From contig CAMLLB010000042.1 of assembly GCA_946480815.1 (NCBI GenBank), positions 1 to 37,338 of the forward strand: DNA of 37,338 nucleotides. Reading direction: 5' to 3'. Both the position numbers and the translations under genes were made by a program. This DNA is from an uncultured Flavobacteriales bacterium (GTDB taxonomy: Bacteria; Bacteroidota; Bacteroidia; Flavobacteriales; Crocinitomicaceae). Below, in pieces: positions 7,848-18,484 of this stretch; position 1 is the first letter of the stretch, and every line of letters starts with the position of its first letter. The notes under the pieces are model-generated. The model saw only the letters and a list, made by a program, of their open reading frames with translations. It was not told where the DNA came from and made no database searches.

Positions 7848-9473
7848 CTAGTTGATCTTTTTGATTACTTCTTCCAACATGGACTGCTCATTGAGATTTA
7901 ACTTCTTGCGAAGCCGTAAGTGGTTCCGTTTAACAGAGTCCGAGGAAATCCCTAAGGTCTTACCTATTTCGTTTACGGATAAATCCAGGCGAATCAATGC
8001 CGCCAATCTTAAATCTGCCTTTGAGATCGTATCCGCCATAGATAACAGTGTCTCAAAAAAAGTTGGGTAACGCTTATTGAATAAATGCCTGAATTCATCC
8101 CAGTCGTCGTCAGTTAAGATCTTGAATGAATTTAAGCGTTCCAATAATACTTCCTGTTCTTTCCTTTGATCGATTGAAAGAAACTGATCTTTAAAGCTAC
8201 TGATCTCAAACTGTAATTGGTTTACCAATTCGTGTTTTTCAGAGAGATTTGCCAGGATCTGTTTCATACTTTTTTCAGTACGAAGTAAGTCTTCCTCTAC
8301 CAGCTTCTTTTCCTTTCTTTTACGAAGGATATATTGACGGGTAATAATAAAGGTCCCCACCATGATCACAAATATGAAAGCCAGGATCAGATTATATTTC
8401 TGTTCCGATTGTTTTTTTCTAAGCGCCAAAAGATCCAACTCCGCTTGCTTTTTATGGAAATTGATCTGAAATTCAAAATTCAGGAAATTCTCAATGTTTA
8501 ACCGATTGCTGATCTGATTCAAATAATTCAAATGTTGGTCCTGGTGCTTATAAGCCAGTTTGAAATTTTTCATTTTTTCAAAGTATAAGGCAGCTACGTG
8601 GTGGTATTCAGACTTGATTCGTATATCCGCATCAAAGCTGTTCAATAATTCTTCCGTTTGCTTTATTCTCAAGCTGGCTTCTTCCATTTTGTTTTGTTTG
8701 ACCTCAATTTCTGCCAAAGCGATTGATGCATAGGAAGCACTTTCCCGTTGATTGTAGTTAACACCGGTCTCAAGGTCGATAGTGAATAACTTCCGGGCTA
8801 AAGCTAAGTTCCCTTTTTTTAAATAATATTCACCCAGGTTCCCCGAAAGGATACCGATCCACTCTATTTTATTATTGTCTTTTGCAATATTGATCGCCTT
8901 TTCAAAATAATATTTTGAAATTTCATTCCTGCCGATTCTTTTGTAAACCAATGCAATCGAATTATTATTATTGATTTTAGACTCAACGCTGATATCCGGA
9001 TTTGTCAAAGCAATTTCGAAATGCATTTTTGCCAGGTAATTTCTTCTAAAGAAATAATAGACATTTGCAATACGTTCATGGAATTCATAATAGTAACTGA
9101 CCTCATCCTGTCTTTTGTCTTTGATCAGTTCTTTTACCCTGTTTAAATAAATATAAGCTTGAAAATAAAACCCGTTCATTTCCAGGTTCCTTGCAATATT
9201 GAAACAAATCACGTCATAATGTTCCTGGTCTTCTTTTTTAATTTGCTTCCCACAAAAATTCAGGAAATCTACCCATTCGTACTCCTTTTTAAATTCCTTT
9301 TTCCCCCACAGATTTACATATTTCAGGGTAATGTCCAGGGTCTTATCCCGATTATTGGAGAGTTCTTGATAGTATAGAGACTTAGCTTCTGCCAAAGTCA
9401 AATCTTTTTGATGACTCTGTGCAAGCACTGAAAATAATGCCAAGGAAAAACAGATGGAAAGCAAAAGTTTCAT
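7848..9473 (-). CDS. Membrane-anchored TPR / helix-turn-helix regulator
   Basis: 541 residues. Signal-like N-terminus (1-19, ending VLAQS), TPR-like helical repeats over about 85-320 (for example SIALVYKRIGRNEISKYYFEKA), one transmembrane helix (about 360-378), a basic stop (RKRKEKK), a coiled coil (385-445) and a C-terminal LuxR/sigma-4-like helix-turn-helix (about 483-527: LRLAALIRLDLSVNEIGKTL, then SSDSVKRNHLRLRKKL). This order is common in Bacteroidota: an extracytoplasmic TPR domain linked through the membrane to a DNA-binding tail. It would act as a one-component membrane-bound regulator. Ligand and targets are unknown. It is divergent from the T9SS gene at 9871, a natural target candidate. 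Confidence 0.82.
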   Translation of the reverse strand: MKLLLSICFSLALFSVLAQSHQKDLTLAEAKSLYYQELSNNRDKTLDITLKYVNLWGKKEFKKEYEWVDFLNFCGKQIKKEDQEHYDVICFNIARNLEMNGFYFQAYIYLNRVKELIKDKRQDEVSYYYEFHERIANVYYFFRRNYLAKMHFEIALTNPDISVESKINNNNSIALVYKRIGRNEISKYYFEKAINIAKDNNKIEWIGILSGNLGEYYLKKGNLALARKLFTIDLETGVNYNQRESASYASIALAEIEVKQNKMEEASLRIKQTEELLNSFDADIRIKSEYHHVAALYFEKMKNFKLAYKHQDQHLNYLNQISNRLNIENFLNFEFQINFHKKQAELDLLALRKKQSEQKYNLILAFIFVIMVGTFIITRQYILRKRKEKKLVEEDLLRTEKSMKQILANLSEKHELVNQLQFEISSFKDQFLSIDQRKEQEVLLERLNSFKILTDDDWDEFRHLFNKRYPTFFETLLSMADTISKADLRLAALIRLDLSVNEIGKTLGISSDSVKRNHLRLRKKLNLNEQSMLEEVIKKIN

Positions 9474-9510
9474 TGTGTGAAAATACGTTCTAATGGATAC
9501 CTGACCTGTA

Positions 9511-9518
9511 CAAAACTA
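9511..9518 (-). promoter_or_regulatory. -7 box for the TPR/HTH regulator
   Basis: TAGTTTTG on the minus strand matches the Bacteroidota -7 consensus TAnnTTTG, 38 bp upstream of the ATG at 9473. I find no convincing TTTG at -33. Confidence 0.4.
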
Positions 9519-9831
9519 AACAAATAATAATACAGACGACAGAAAGTCCCTTCAGCTGCTTCAATTCAAACATCATTCGATCCTAATTTTCTGTTGATAA
9601 ATCAATTATAGTTCAAACGCATTTACTAATCGAAAGTTGGAAAAACAACCTTTCCACCAAACATTTCATAGCACATTTCCGAAATTCCTATTTGAAATCA
9701 ACGGTAAAACCACCTATTGGAACTAATTTTACCAAACATATAAATTATTGATAATCAACAGTTTAATTATTAAAAATTTTATTGTCCGAGCTTTGTCGGA
9801 GCAAATAATTTAATTGCGCATTGGAATTCTC

Positions 9832-9839
9832 TAACCTTG
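9832..9839 (+). promoter_or_regulatory. Weak -7 box for the T9SS gene at 9871
   Basis: TAACCTTG differs from TAnnTTTG at one position. The nearest TTG upstream is only 15 bp away (9814-9816), short of the usual 19-21. Confidence 0.3.
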
Positions 9840-9870
9840 CATCAACTACAAACAACTTAGCGATATTAAC

Positions 9871-12800
9871 ATGAAGAAAAAATTCACGCGTAGGATTTCG
9901 TTTCTGATTTTATTCATTTTGGCAAGCTCTCATTCCTTTTGCCAGGTCAGCTCCAATTCGTTTACCCAATCTACGGGTACATTTACTGCTATAACGGGTG
10001 GTACCGTTCTGTGGAGTGGCACATTCGATGAGAATGTTTCAAGTGCTATTACTATTCCATCTTTTACGTTTAACTGTACTGCATATACGGAGGTCTATGT
10101 TTCATCAAATGGATTTATTTCATTTGGTTCTGCTCCGAGTTCAAATGATTACAATCCAATCTCTGGAAGCGGTTCATCTGCAGGAATAATCTCTGCTTTC
10201 GGAGCGGATTTAAATAATGCTTCAAACGGAACACAAGAGGTCAGATATCAAAATGTAAGTGCTTCCAATGAGTTTGTAATCCAATGGAGAGACGTGAAAC
10301 GATTTACTGAAACTGGTGAGCGGATCAGCTTCCAGATTCGATTGAATTACTCGACCAATTCGTTTAAAATAATCTACGGAGGTACAATAAATGCCAGCTC
10401 CTCAACTACTCCTACAGTACAGGTTGGTTTACGCGGTACTTCCAATGCAGATTTCCTGAACAGAACAACAACAACAAACTGGGCTGCAACTACCGCCGGA
10501 GGTACCAATACAGCTTCCTGCCAATTTTCAGGAACAATCAAACCTGCTGCCGGTTTAACATTTACCTATGCTCCTACTGCGATGACATATACGTCGTGTA
10601 CTGCTTCGCAACCTACCACTTCAGGTGTTCAGAAATGTAATATCCAACAGGAAATTTTACGACTGGAAGTTGTAACAAGTGGGTGTACATCACCAATGAG
10701 TTTGACTCAGATCGTGATGAACATGACCGGTTCTACTATCCCCGGGACAAATACCAATGATGTCTCATTGATTCATATCTATTATACCGGAAATTCAAGT
10801 ACTTTTTCCGCAACCAATGCATTCAACGGAGCGGGAACTTCGGTTGCAGCGGGATCTATTACTATTAATGGATCTCAAACACTCACCTCCGGAACGAATT
10901 ATTTCTGGATTGCCTATGACCTCAATAATGCTTCGGCAACTATTGGAAATACCGTTGATGCACAATGTGCCTCCATGACCGTTGGAGGCACATTAAGGAC
11001 TCCTACATCAACAAATCCGGCAGGAAACCGATCTATTATTGCTTGCGTGGGTTCTCCGGGTGGCGTATCAAACGGATTAAGCGTTTGGTATAAAGCTGAC
11101 AACAGTTCAAGCATCGTTATGGGAACAGGTGTTGCTACATGGAACAGTACCGCAGGTAGTGCCGGAACATTCCCGGTAACTCAAGCTACAGCCGGACAGC
11201 AGCCGGCAATAATCAGCGGGGCAACAAGTCCTAAGTTATTTAACTACAATCCGAGATTCGATTTCGTAGCAGCTTCCAATACGTTTTTGTCAAATACGGG
11301 CACCAGCCCGGATTTAATGACTTCTTCGGGAAGTTACTTTGTTGCCAGTGATAACAGTGTCGATGATTTTACCGGTTTTTGCTATTCTTCCAATATGAAT
11401 AGTTACAGACATCAATTCAAGCCGGGATTCCGGGCTCAATCTTCTGATGCAAGTTTAAATGGCTGGACATTTGACTGGACAACTCCAACAGAATATGCCA
11501 ATACATCCGCATCCATGACCTCGTCAACTGGAAGTGGTGCTACACAATTGATCAATAAAAATTCAGTATCAGTGGCTGCTGCCAATTCCAATAACTCTAC
11601 GTATACACCGGCCATATCTACTGGTTTATTTATCGGAAGAAACGGAAACGGTGGAGAAGACACCGATGCCAATATCGCAGAGATCATTATGTATACCAAT
11701 ACTCCCTCTGCAACAGATAAAAACAAAATTGAAAGTTACCTGGCTTTAAAGTATGGCCTTACCAGAGGTGGAAACACAGGAACTGCAGTTACCTATAACT
11801 ACATTTCTTCAGCAGGAGCAACTGTTTGGAATAAGACTACAAATTCGGGTTATAACAATGATATCGCAGGTATCGGGAGAGATGATGCTTCGGCATTGAA
11901 TCAAAAGCAATCGATCAGTGTGAATAATAATGAGCCTGCAACTGTTGGTTTAATCAGCATCAATAGCAGCAATCAAACCAATGCCAATAACTTTACTTCG
12001 GACCAAACATTTTTAGTTTGGGGGAATAATGGTTTAGCAAACCAGGTAACAACGAACCCTGTTTGTTTTGCCAATTTACCGGCTGGAATTTACGCACACA
12101 TTGAACGCGTGTGGAAAAGTCAGAATACCAACTTCTCTCAAAATGTAACCGTTGGTTTTGAAACAAGTATGCTCGTAGCGTACACCCCGGTTTCCAACCT
12201 CCGATTATTAGTTGATAACGATGGTACCGACTGGACAAATGCAACCGTATATTCGGGAGCGGTTATTAACGGAACTCATGTCGATTTCTCAGGGATCACT
12301 TTGAACGGTACAACTCCCTACTTTACATTGGCAACAATTACTCCGCTAACGCCGCTTCCGGTTACTATTATCAATTTTGAAGCACATCCTATAAATGACA
12401 GGAAAGTACAACTGGATTGGCAAACATCCTCGGAAATCAACAGCAATTACTTTTTAATTCAGCGCTCCAATGACGGAGTGAATTGGGAATATGTTACTAC
12501 TGTACTGGCAGCCGGTAATTCAACAGAATTACTGAATTACCAAACCTTTGACACCAAACCATATGCAGGAACTTCCTACTATAAATTGGTGCAGTACGAT
12601 TTGAATGGTTTGATTGCTACTACTGATCTGGCAGCCGTATACCTTGATCTATTCCTCAATTCGGATATCTCCGTATACCCGAATCCTGTTTCCAATTTTG
12701 CTTTCATCAAATCCGGTTCACATACGATTTCAGACTTCCATGTCTACAATGTATTGGGTCAGGATATCAGATCAAGCATCCCATTCTTTGATCAGGAAGA

Positions 12801-12891
12801 AGGAGTTATACTGCTTGATATGACAGACGTTTCACCTGGAGTTTACACCATTAGATGTGGTGATCAATTCATTCCTGTAATCAAGAATTAA
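9871..12891 (+). CDS. Multidomain T9SS-exported protein
   Basis: 1006 residues. Signal peptide 1-25 (ISFLILFILASSHSFCQ). Residues 30-240 form a beta-rich domain of the type found in bacterial surface proteins. About 255-375 resembles the N-terminal domain of BNR-repeat neuraminidases (EILRLEVVTSGC, SGTNYFWIAYDLNNASATIG). About 395-640 looks like a concanavalin/LamG-like lectin fold (SNGLSVWYKADNS, TDKNKIESYLALKYGLT), followed by a domain of unknown function common in Bacteroidota. A fibronectin-like segment (LPVTIINFEAHPINDRKVQL) precedes the C-terminal T9SS type A sorting domain (DISVYPNPVSNF to the end). I see no sialidase Asp boxes, so enzyme activity is not supported. Probably a cell-surface or released carbohydrate-associated protein. 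Confidence 0.85.
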   Translation: MKKKFTRRISFLILFILASSHSFCQVSSNSFTQSTGTFTAITGGTVLWSGTFDENVSSAITIPSFTFNCTAYTEVYVSSNGFISFGSAPSSNDYNPISGSGSSAGIISAFGADLNNASNGTQEVRYQNVSASNEFVIQWRDVKRFTETGERISFQIRLNYSTNSFKIIYGGTINASSSTTPTVQVGLRGTSNADFLNRTTTTNWAATTAGGTNTASCQFSGTIKPAAGLTFTYAPTAMTYTSCTASQPTTSGVQKCNIQQEILRLEVVTSGCTSPMSLTQIVMNMTGSTIPGTNTNDVSLIHIYYTGNSSTFSATNAFNGAGTSVAAGSITINGSQTLTSGTNYFWIAYDLNNASATIGNTVDAQCASMTVGGTLRTPTSTNPAGNRSIIACVGSPGGVSNGLSVWYKADNSSSIVMGTGVATWNSTAGSAGTFPVTQATAGQQPAIISGATSPKLFNYNPRFDFVAASNTFLSNTGTSPDLMTSSGSYFVASDNSVDDFTGFCYSSNMNSYRHQFKPGFRAQSSDASLNGWTFDWTTPTEYANTSASMTSSTGSGATQLINKNSVSVAAANSNNSTYTPAISTGLFIGRNGNGGEDTDANIAEIIMYTNTPSATDKNKIESYLALKYGLTRGGNTGTAVTYNYISSAGATVWNKTTNSGYNNDIAGIGRDDASALNQKQSISVNNNEPATVGLISINSSNQTNANNFTSDQTFLVWGNNGLANQVTTNPVCFANLPAGIYAHIERVWKSQNTNFSQNVTVGFETSMLVAYTPVSNLRLLVDNDGTDWTNATVYSGAVINGTHVDFSGITLNGTTPYFTLATITPLTPLPVTIINFEAHPINDRKVQLDWQTSSEINSNYFLIQRSNDGVNWEYVTTVLAAGNSTELLNYQTFDTKPYAGTSYYKLVQYDLNGLIATTDLAAVYLDLFLNSDISVYPNPVSNFAFIKSGSHTISDFHVYNVLGQDIRSSIPFFDQEEGVILLDMTDVSPGVYTIRCGDQFIPVIKN

Positions 12892-12931
12892 TATTGGATT
12901 GAAACCTTCAAAAACGAAAAAACATCCTGCC

Positions 12932-13147
12932 ATGGAAACGCAGATTTTGACAATAGAAAATAAAACAGGTGATGTCTTTATGGACAATATGTTTTCTGCT
13001 CCGGTATTCCCTATTCAGAAATGTATTGTTCAACTTAATGAAAAAATAAACGAGCTTCAAAAAGAAAATATTCGCTTAAAACGCATGTACGATGATCTGA
13101 GCTTAGATCACCGGGTCTTAAAAAAAATTCTCAAAAGAATCAGTTGA
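12932..13147 (+). CDS. Small coiled-coil protein, unknown function
   Basis: 71 residues from ATG at 12932 (METQILTIENKTGDV). The C-terminal half is a basic amphipathic helix with heptad leucines (VQLNEKINELQKENIRLKRM...LKKILKRIS), so a coiled coil is likely, probably dimeric. An upstream in-frame TTG (12899) would add eleven Lys-rich residues but is a poorer start. It lies 40 bp after the T9SS gene with no terminator between, so it may be co-transcribed. No family recognised. Confidence 0.55.
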   Translation: METQILTIENKTGDVFMDNMFSAPVFPIQKCIVQLNEKINELQKENIRLKRMYDDLSLDHRVLKKILKRIS

Positions 13148-13203
13148 TCGCCGATTCCTTTATTTCCAATAAAGTACACTACAACTTAAATGGTCAACTA
13201 AAA

Positions 13204-13229
13204 GAGCATCTGTCAATTGACAGATGCTC
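13204..13229. terminator. 26-bp perfect palindrome (stem-loop)
   Basis: The arm GAGCATCTGTCAA is followed directly by its exact complement, giving a 13+13 bp dyad without a spacer. It starts 57 bp after the stop of the 71-residue gene and ends 16 bp before the ATG of the next gene. A second perfect dyad, CCTTAATTAAGG (13229-13240), abuts it. There is no T run, so it may be a terminator, a leader hairpin or a protein site. Confidence 0.5.
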
Positions 13230-13245
13230 CTTAATTAAGGATACA

Positions 13246-13590
13246 ATGGAACATTTACACTTACTCCATAACAAATTGATCTTTACAAATTGCGTTATCG
13301 GAATCAATTTGGTTACCATACTATTTTCCTTAAGCCGCTGTATCGGCACATCTCCGGATTATACCCTATCACTTCTGATCGGAGCGATTCTTTCATGGAG
13401 TTATGCCATTCTGAATGGTCTTAAATACAAAAAGAACGTTGTATCAACTTTCAGGATTAATTATCAGAAACGGTGGCAGGGATCAAAAAATCAAAATGAA
13501 ACATCCATCACCTATTTCAACCGGGTTCATTATGCAAGCTATATAGGAGTCCTGTTTTATTTTGTCTGGTATCTTTTGCATTCAATCTAG
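13246..13590 (+). CDS. Small membrane protein, unknown function
   Basis: 114 residues from ATG at 13246 (MEHLHLLHNKLIF). Three hydrophobic segments: about 12-32 (FTNCVIGINLVTILFSL), 40-58 (LSLLIGAILSWSYAIL) and 96-112 (IGVLFYFVWYLL), so it is an inner-membrane protein. The open frame extends back to a TTG at 13144 that overlaps the previous stop, but that version would have to translate the 26-bp perfect palindrome, so I chose the ATG. A strong terminator follows. No homologue recognised. Confidence 0.55.
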   Translation: MEHLHLLHNKLIFTNCVIGINLVTILFSLSRCIGTSPDYTLSLLIGAILSWSYAILNGLKYKKNVVSTFRINYQKRWQGSKNQNETSITYFNRVHYASYIGVLFYFVWYLLHSI

Positions 13591-13642
13591 AAAAAGTGAT
13601 CTAAGCGATTAAATATCCTCACGAGCCGATTATAACATACAA

Positions 13643-13691
13643 GAAAGGGGGCAAAATCAAGATTTGCCCCCTTTCTCTTTTTATCTTTTTT
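13643..13691 (+). terminator. Rho-independent terminator
   Basis: Perfect 13-bp stem GAAAGGGGGCAAA (13643-13655) with TTTGCCCCCTTTC (13663-13675), seven-base loop, then a long T-rich tract to 13691. It ends the plus-strand cluster and lies between convergent genes. Confidence 0.9.
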
Positions 13692-13692
13692 T

Positions 13693-15403
<1,711 letters not shown>

Positions 15404-15413
<10 letters not shown>

Positions 15414-15444
15414 GGCAATCTAACCAGATCCGCCCTTGATAATT
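15404..15444 (-). terminator. Hairpin after the metalloprotease gene
   Basis: Arms AATTATCAAGGGC (15404-15416) and GCCCTTGATAATT (15432-15444) pair over 13 bp with a 15-base loop. It begins 12 bp after the protease stop and is followed on minus by AT-rich sequence without a clean T run. Confidence 0.65.
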
Positions 15445-15456
15445 CATAATTGATAA

Positions 15457-17652
15457 TTACTGAACAATTACCCTGTGTGTAGACTTCGCAGTTCCCTGAA
15501 CGGCAGAAAGAATGTAACATCCTTTTGCAACATTCATCGGGATATTTATGGTTTGAACTCCTGAAGATGCAGCAACTTCTGTTGTTGAAATAATGGCACC
15601 TTTCAGATCCATCACCAATAATTTCATTCCGGCTTCAGAATTAGCGATCTCAACCGATAAATCAGAACCACTTGCAACCGGGTTCGGAGCAAGAGAAATG
15701 GCAGAAAGCAATCCATTGTCCTCAATACCCAAGGTTCCTGTGATGTTGAAATTATCAAAATAGAAATTGGAAGAGAAGTCAGAAGCAATAAACTCGAATT
15801 TGAACTTTGTTTTGTTATCCGAAGCATTCGGTGTGTAAGTAAAGCTTGCTGTTTTCCACTGGAGATCATTGTTCGGAACGAAATCTGTGTTGCCGACATA
15901 TCCTGCTGTTAATAAGTCTGTCCCGGTAAACATTTCTTTCTGGATCCATGTTTTACCGCAATCTCTTGAAGAGTATACGATCAATTTTTCCGTAATATCT
16001 GTAGTTTCTGTGGCTTTTGTACCGTAAGCGTAATCAAATGAAACAGTAATATTTGAGGTGTTTCTCAAGTCAATTGCCGGTGAGATCAGGTAGTCTTTGG
16101 CATTTCCCAGGCGATCATCGTAATACCAATCCTCTGTAAACATCTGAGCCGTGGAAACGTCCTTGAAGTTGTTTAACTTGAAACAAGCGGTATTTCCCCG
16201 TCCACCTGAACTAACACGATTAAATGCTGCGTAATTATCTTCCGGATTGTGTGTGATCCAAAAATTGCCGTTTTGGTTGAAATCTTCCATTCCTGGACCT
16301 GTATACTCAGCCCAGTCACCCTGAATATAAATCATGTTGTTGATTGTTTTTGTGTCCGTACCTGCAGCATTGGAAACAGTCAGAGTAACACTATACCAAC
16401 CAGGTAAAGCATACGTAATTGTCGGATTCTGGTCTGTTGAAGTTGAAGGAACTCCGCCCGGGAAACTCCAGGACCAGGAAGTAACTCCGGCTTTCCAGGA
16501 AGCGTCCTTGAAAGCGATGGGATCATTCACACAAGCAGTCATTGCATTTGCATTTTGTGCCAGATTTCCATTTATTCCATTGACATCCACATAAAAATCT
16601 GCTACTGGAATACACGTAACGGGAGTTAAGGTTTCGGTTCCTGTTTCCAGCAGGTTGTTCGCGGTATGTAAGTTATTACGACCGCTTGTTTCCAGATCCA
16701 GGACGTTATTCATGAAATCCCCTTGCCCGTTGGTAAACATGAATCTGCAACCCGAATATTCCATGAAGTTCTGCACATTATCAATAACATCGTTGGGATA
16801 CCAGTAATCGGATGGATTCGTACCGTCAGTACACGAATTTGACGTTAACTGACATGAGGTGACACCAATACAATTCGGAGTATCTTCCACTCCATCGTCG
16901 ATACTGCAATTGGATGCCACACCGGGTGTATTGGAATTTCCCCAGGTATGTGATAAACCCAGGAAATGACCTACCTCATGGCTCAGGGTACTTGGATTCA
17001 CTTGAGTAGAAGTTCCAATTTCACCCACATAAGTATTCAATACCACGACACCGTCTCTCCAGAACCCCGTTCCGGTAACATCCGTTGGGTAATGTGCGAA
17101 TCCCGCAACACCTGCATCTGCCATTGTTTTTACCACCCAGATGTTGAGGTATTTATCACGATCCCATTGATACAGTTTCGAATAACTATCTCCCTGATTG
17201 GTGTTGTGATTATAAATGTGTTCGATACCATTTGTACAATTACCAAACGGATCTAAGGTTGCTAAACGAAACTCCAATCCCACATCTCCGATGATTGAGT
17301 CGAACGGTTCCACAATCTGGTTTAGTCCCGGATTTAATTTCTGGAAATCGCGGTTCAGGATCATTACCTGGTTTTGAACCTGCTGATCGGTAATATTTTC
17401 AGTTCCGTACTCATGAAGAATATGAAATACCACGGGAATAATGCGAACCGTAGTAGATTTCCCCATCAACGTCCGGGTTTCTTTGCATCGGTTTACCAAT
17501 TTCCTGTAATCGGCTTCAAGACCCGGATTTTCCGCGTACATTTTCTGGCGTTCTTTTTCAAGGCCACAGCCACTTGTGGTTTCTTGTGCAAATAAGTTTC
17601 CCGAGAGGAATCCAGTGAAAGTGATTGCACCTAAAAGTAAATTTTTGCGCAT
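15457..17652 (-). CDS. Secreted M43-type zinc metalloprotease with PKD domain and T9SS tail
   Basis: 731 residues. Signal peptide 1-22 (ending LFAQ). A propeptide-like stretch leads to a pappalysin/cytophagalysin catalytic domain (about 65-325) with HEVGHFLGLSH at 225-235 (three zinc His plus catalytic Glu) and a Met-turn NFMEYSGCRFMF. A PKD domain follows (about 365-445: DPIAFKDASWKAGVTSWSWS). Next is a beta-sandwich region (about 455-640) that may be a MAM/jelly-roll domain, then a T9SS sorting domain (ISLAPNPVASGSDLSVEI to VIVQ). It should be exported by T9SS and degrade extracellular protein. All key catalytic residues are present. It is monocistronic, with a hairpin behind it. Confidence 0.93.
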   Translation of the reverse strand: MRKNLLLGAITFTGFLSGNLFAQETTSGCGLEKERQKMYAENPGLEADYRKLVNRCKETRTLMGKSTTVRIIPVVFHILHEYGTENITDQQVQNQVMILNRDFQKLNPGLNQIVEPFDSIIGDVGLEFRLATLDPFGNCTNGIEHIYNHNTNQGDSYSKLYQWDRDKYLNIWVVKTMADAGVAGFAHYPTDVTGTGFWRDGVVVLNTYVGEIGTSTQVNPSTLSHEVGHFLGLSHTWGNSNTPGVASNCSIDDGVEDTPNCIGVTSCQLTSNSCTDGTNPSDYWYPNDVIDNVQNFMEYSGCRFMFTNGQGDFMNNVLDLETSGRNNLHTANNLLETGTETLTPVTCIPVADFYVDVNGINGNLAQNANAMTACVNDPIAFKDASWKAGVTSWSWSFPGGVPSTSTDQNPTITYALPGWYSVTLTVSNAAGTDTKTINNMIYIQGDWAEYTGPGMEDFNQNGNFWITHNPEDNYAAFNRVSSGGRGNTACFKLNNFKDVSTAQMFTEDWYYDDRLGNAKDYLISPAIDLRNTSNITVSFDYAYGTKATETTDITEKLIVYSSRDCGKTWIQKEMFTGTDLLTAGYVGNTDFVPNNDLQWKTASFTYTPNASDNKTKFKFEFIASDFSSNFYFDNFNITGTLGIEDNGLLSAISLAPNPVASGSDLSVEIANSEAGMKLLVMDLKGAIISTTEVAASSGVQTINIPMNVAKGCYILSAVQGTAKSTHRVIVQ

Positions 17653-17743
17653 GTTTAATAGTTTAATAGATTGGACATCATTGATACATGATGTGAATCT
17701 TTCAAATCCGAGGGCCCATTCGCATTTTAAAAATCACATGAAA

Positions 17744-17751
17744 CAAATGTA
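17744..17751 (-). promoter_or_regulatory. -7 box for the metalloprotease gene
   Basis: TACATTTG on minus matches TAnnTTTG exactly, about 92 bp upstream of the ATG. I see no TTTG at the expected -33 position. Confidence 0.4.
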
Positions 17752-17858
17752 GATGAAGTAATTATACGTTTTGTTAAATGTTCAATCGTTTAGTTAAATG
17801 TGTCTGATGAGAATTTAACCTGCGCAAAAAAGAACTGAATGGTGGTTAATTGAGGGAA

Positions 17859-17888
17859 TTATCAATTATAAATGGATTAATTATCAAG
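17859..17888. repeat. 30-bp AT-rich intergenic repeat, copy 2
   Basis: Matches 15384-15413 at 27 of 30 positions (both begin TTATCAATTAT and end TTAATTATCAAG). Both copies are just downstream of minus-strand genes. Confidence 0.5.
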
Positions 17889-17901
17889 AAATTGAAAATG
17901 T

Positions 17902-17956
17902 AAAATGGAGAATTGAAAAGCTTTTGAGTTCTTTTACCTTTTCAATTCTCCATTTT
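17902..17956 (-). terminator. Hairpin at the end of the hisS-hutH operon
   Basis: Perfect 19-bp stem, arms AAAATGGAGAATTGAAAAG (17902-17920) and its complement (17938-17956), 17-base loop. It begins four bases after the stop codon of the 174-residue membrane protein. It is AT-rich with no strong T run. Confidence 0.65.
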
Positions 17957-17959
17957 CAA

Positions 17960-18484
17960 TTACTTATTCATCCACTTCAAATTCAAGCTGTAAAGGAAGA
18001 TAAACAATCCTGAAATGATCAGGTTCATGATCACGGAAGCCATCGGAACCATGTGAGACGGTACGATCAGGAATGTCCCCCCGACGCTCAGCAAATTGTA
18101 AATAATGTATAGGTGAAATCCTAATTTTTTCCCTCTGAACATAAAGAGCACTCCTACAAAACCAGTGATCATCGTTAAAGCATTGATAGCCAATACAGAC
18201 CAATAACGGTGTTGCTGATACATTGTCAATTCCGCTCCCTGCTCCAACATGTCGGCAATGGTTGTTAATTGCTTGTCGCGCATATCGCTCGCCATTTGAA
18301 CGATTTGATTGTATGCTGCTTCAATTTCTTCTGTTGTCGGTTCTCCACCGATCAGTGAAAACAAAACTCCCAATAAACCGAAACCAACTACAATAAAACT
18401 CAAGATGCACAACACGGTCAATAAAACCGGTCTTTTTTTAGGTTGTTCTGTTTCCTGATTTACCTCTGTATATCCTTCACTCAT
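17960..18484 (-). CDS. Four-helix membrane protein, unknown function
   Basis: 174 residues. A charged N-terminus (1-19) and four hydrophobic segments: about 20-44 (LLTVLCILSFIVVGFGLLGVLF is the core), 95-115 (SVLAINALTMITGFVGVLFMF), 122-140 (FHLYIIYNLLSVGGTFLIV) and 146-170. A loop of about 45 residues between helices 1 and 2 is acidic and helical (TTEEIEAAYNQIVQM). Its ATG overlaps the hutH stop by four bases (ATGA), indicating translational coupling as the last gene of hisS-hutH. Proteins like this are often annotated as hypothetical membrane proteins in Bacteroidota. The operon does not prove a role in histidine use. Confidence 0.7.
   Translation of the reverse strand: MSEGYTEVNQETEQPKKRPVLLTVLCILSFIVVGFGLLGVLFSLIGGEPTTEEIEAAYNQIVQMASDMRDKQLTTIADMLEQGAELTMYQQHRYWSVLAINALTMITGFVGVLFMFRGKKLGFHLYIIYNLLSVGGTFLIVPSHMVPMASVIMNLIISGLFIFLYSLNLKWMNK

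Larger units (their letters stand above)
9474..9870. other. 397-bp divergent intergenic region
   Basis: This spacer separates the membrane-anchored regulator from the T9SS gene. It is AT-rich. It holds the -7 box at 9511-9518 for the minus gene, a small hairpin TCCGA/TCGGA (9785-9800) and TAACCTTG (9832-9839), a one-mismatch -7 box for the plus gene, 31 bp before its ATG. I see no ORF or RNA gene in it. Confidence 0.5.
17653..17959. other. 307-bp intergenic region
   Basis: Between the operon that ends with the small membrane protein and the metalloprotease start. It contains the protease -7 box (17744-17751), an AT-rich 30-bp repeat (17859-17888) shared with 15384-15413, and the hairpin at 17902-17956. 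No ORF or RNA gene seen. Confidence 0.5.

Noticed and set aside
9871..12891. Sialidase
   Set aside because: Only the BNR-associated N-terminal type domain is seen; no Asp boxes or catalytic Arg triad could be found.
13144..13245. 34-residue extension of the small membrane protein from a TTG
   Set aside because: It would code through a 26-bp perfect palindrome and uses a weak start; the ATG at 13246 is better.
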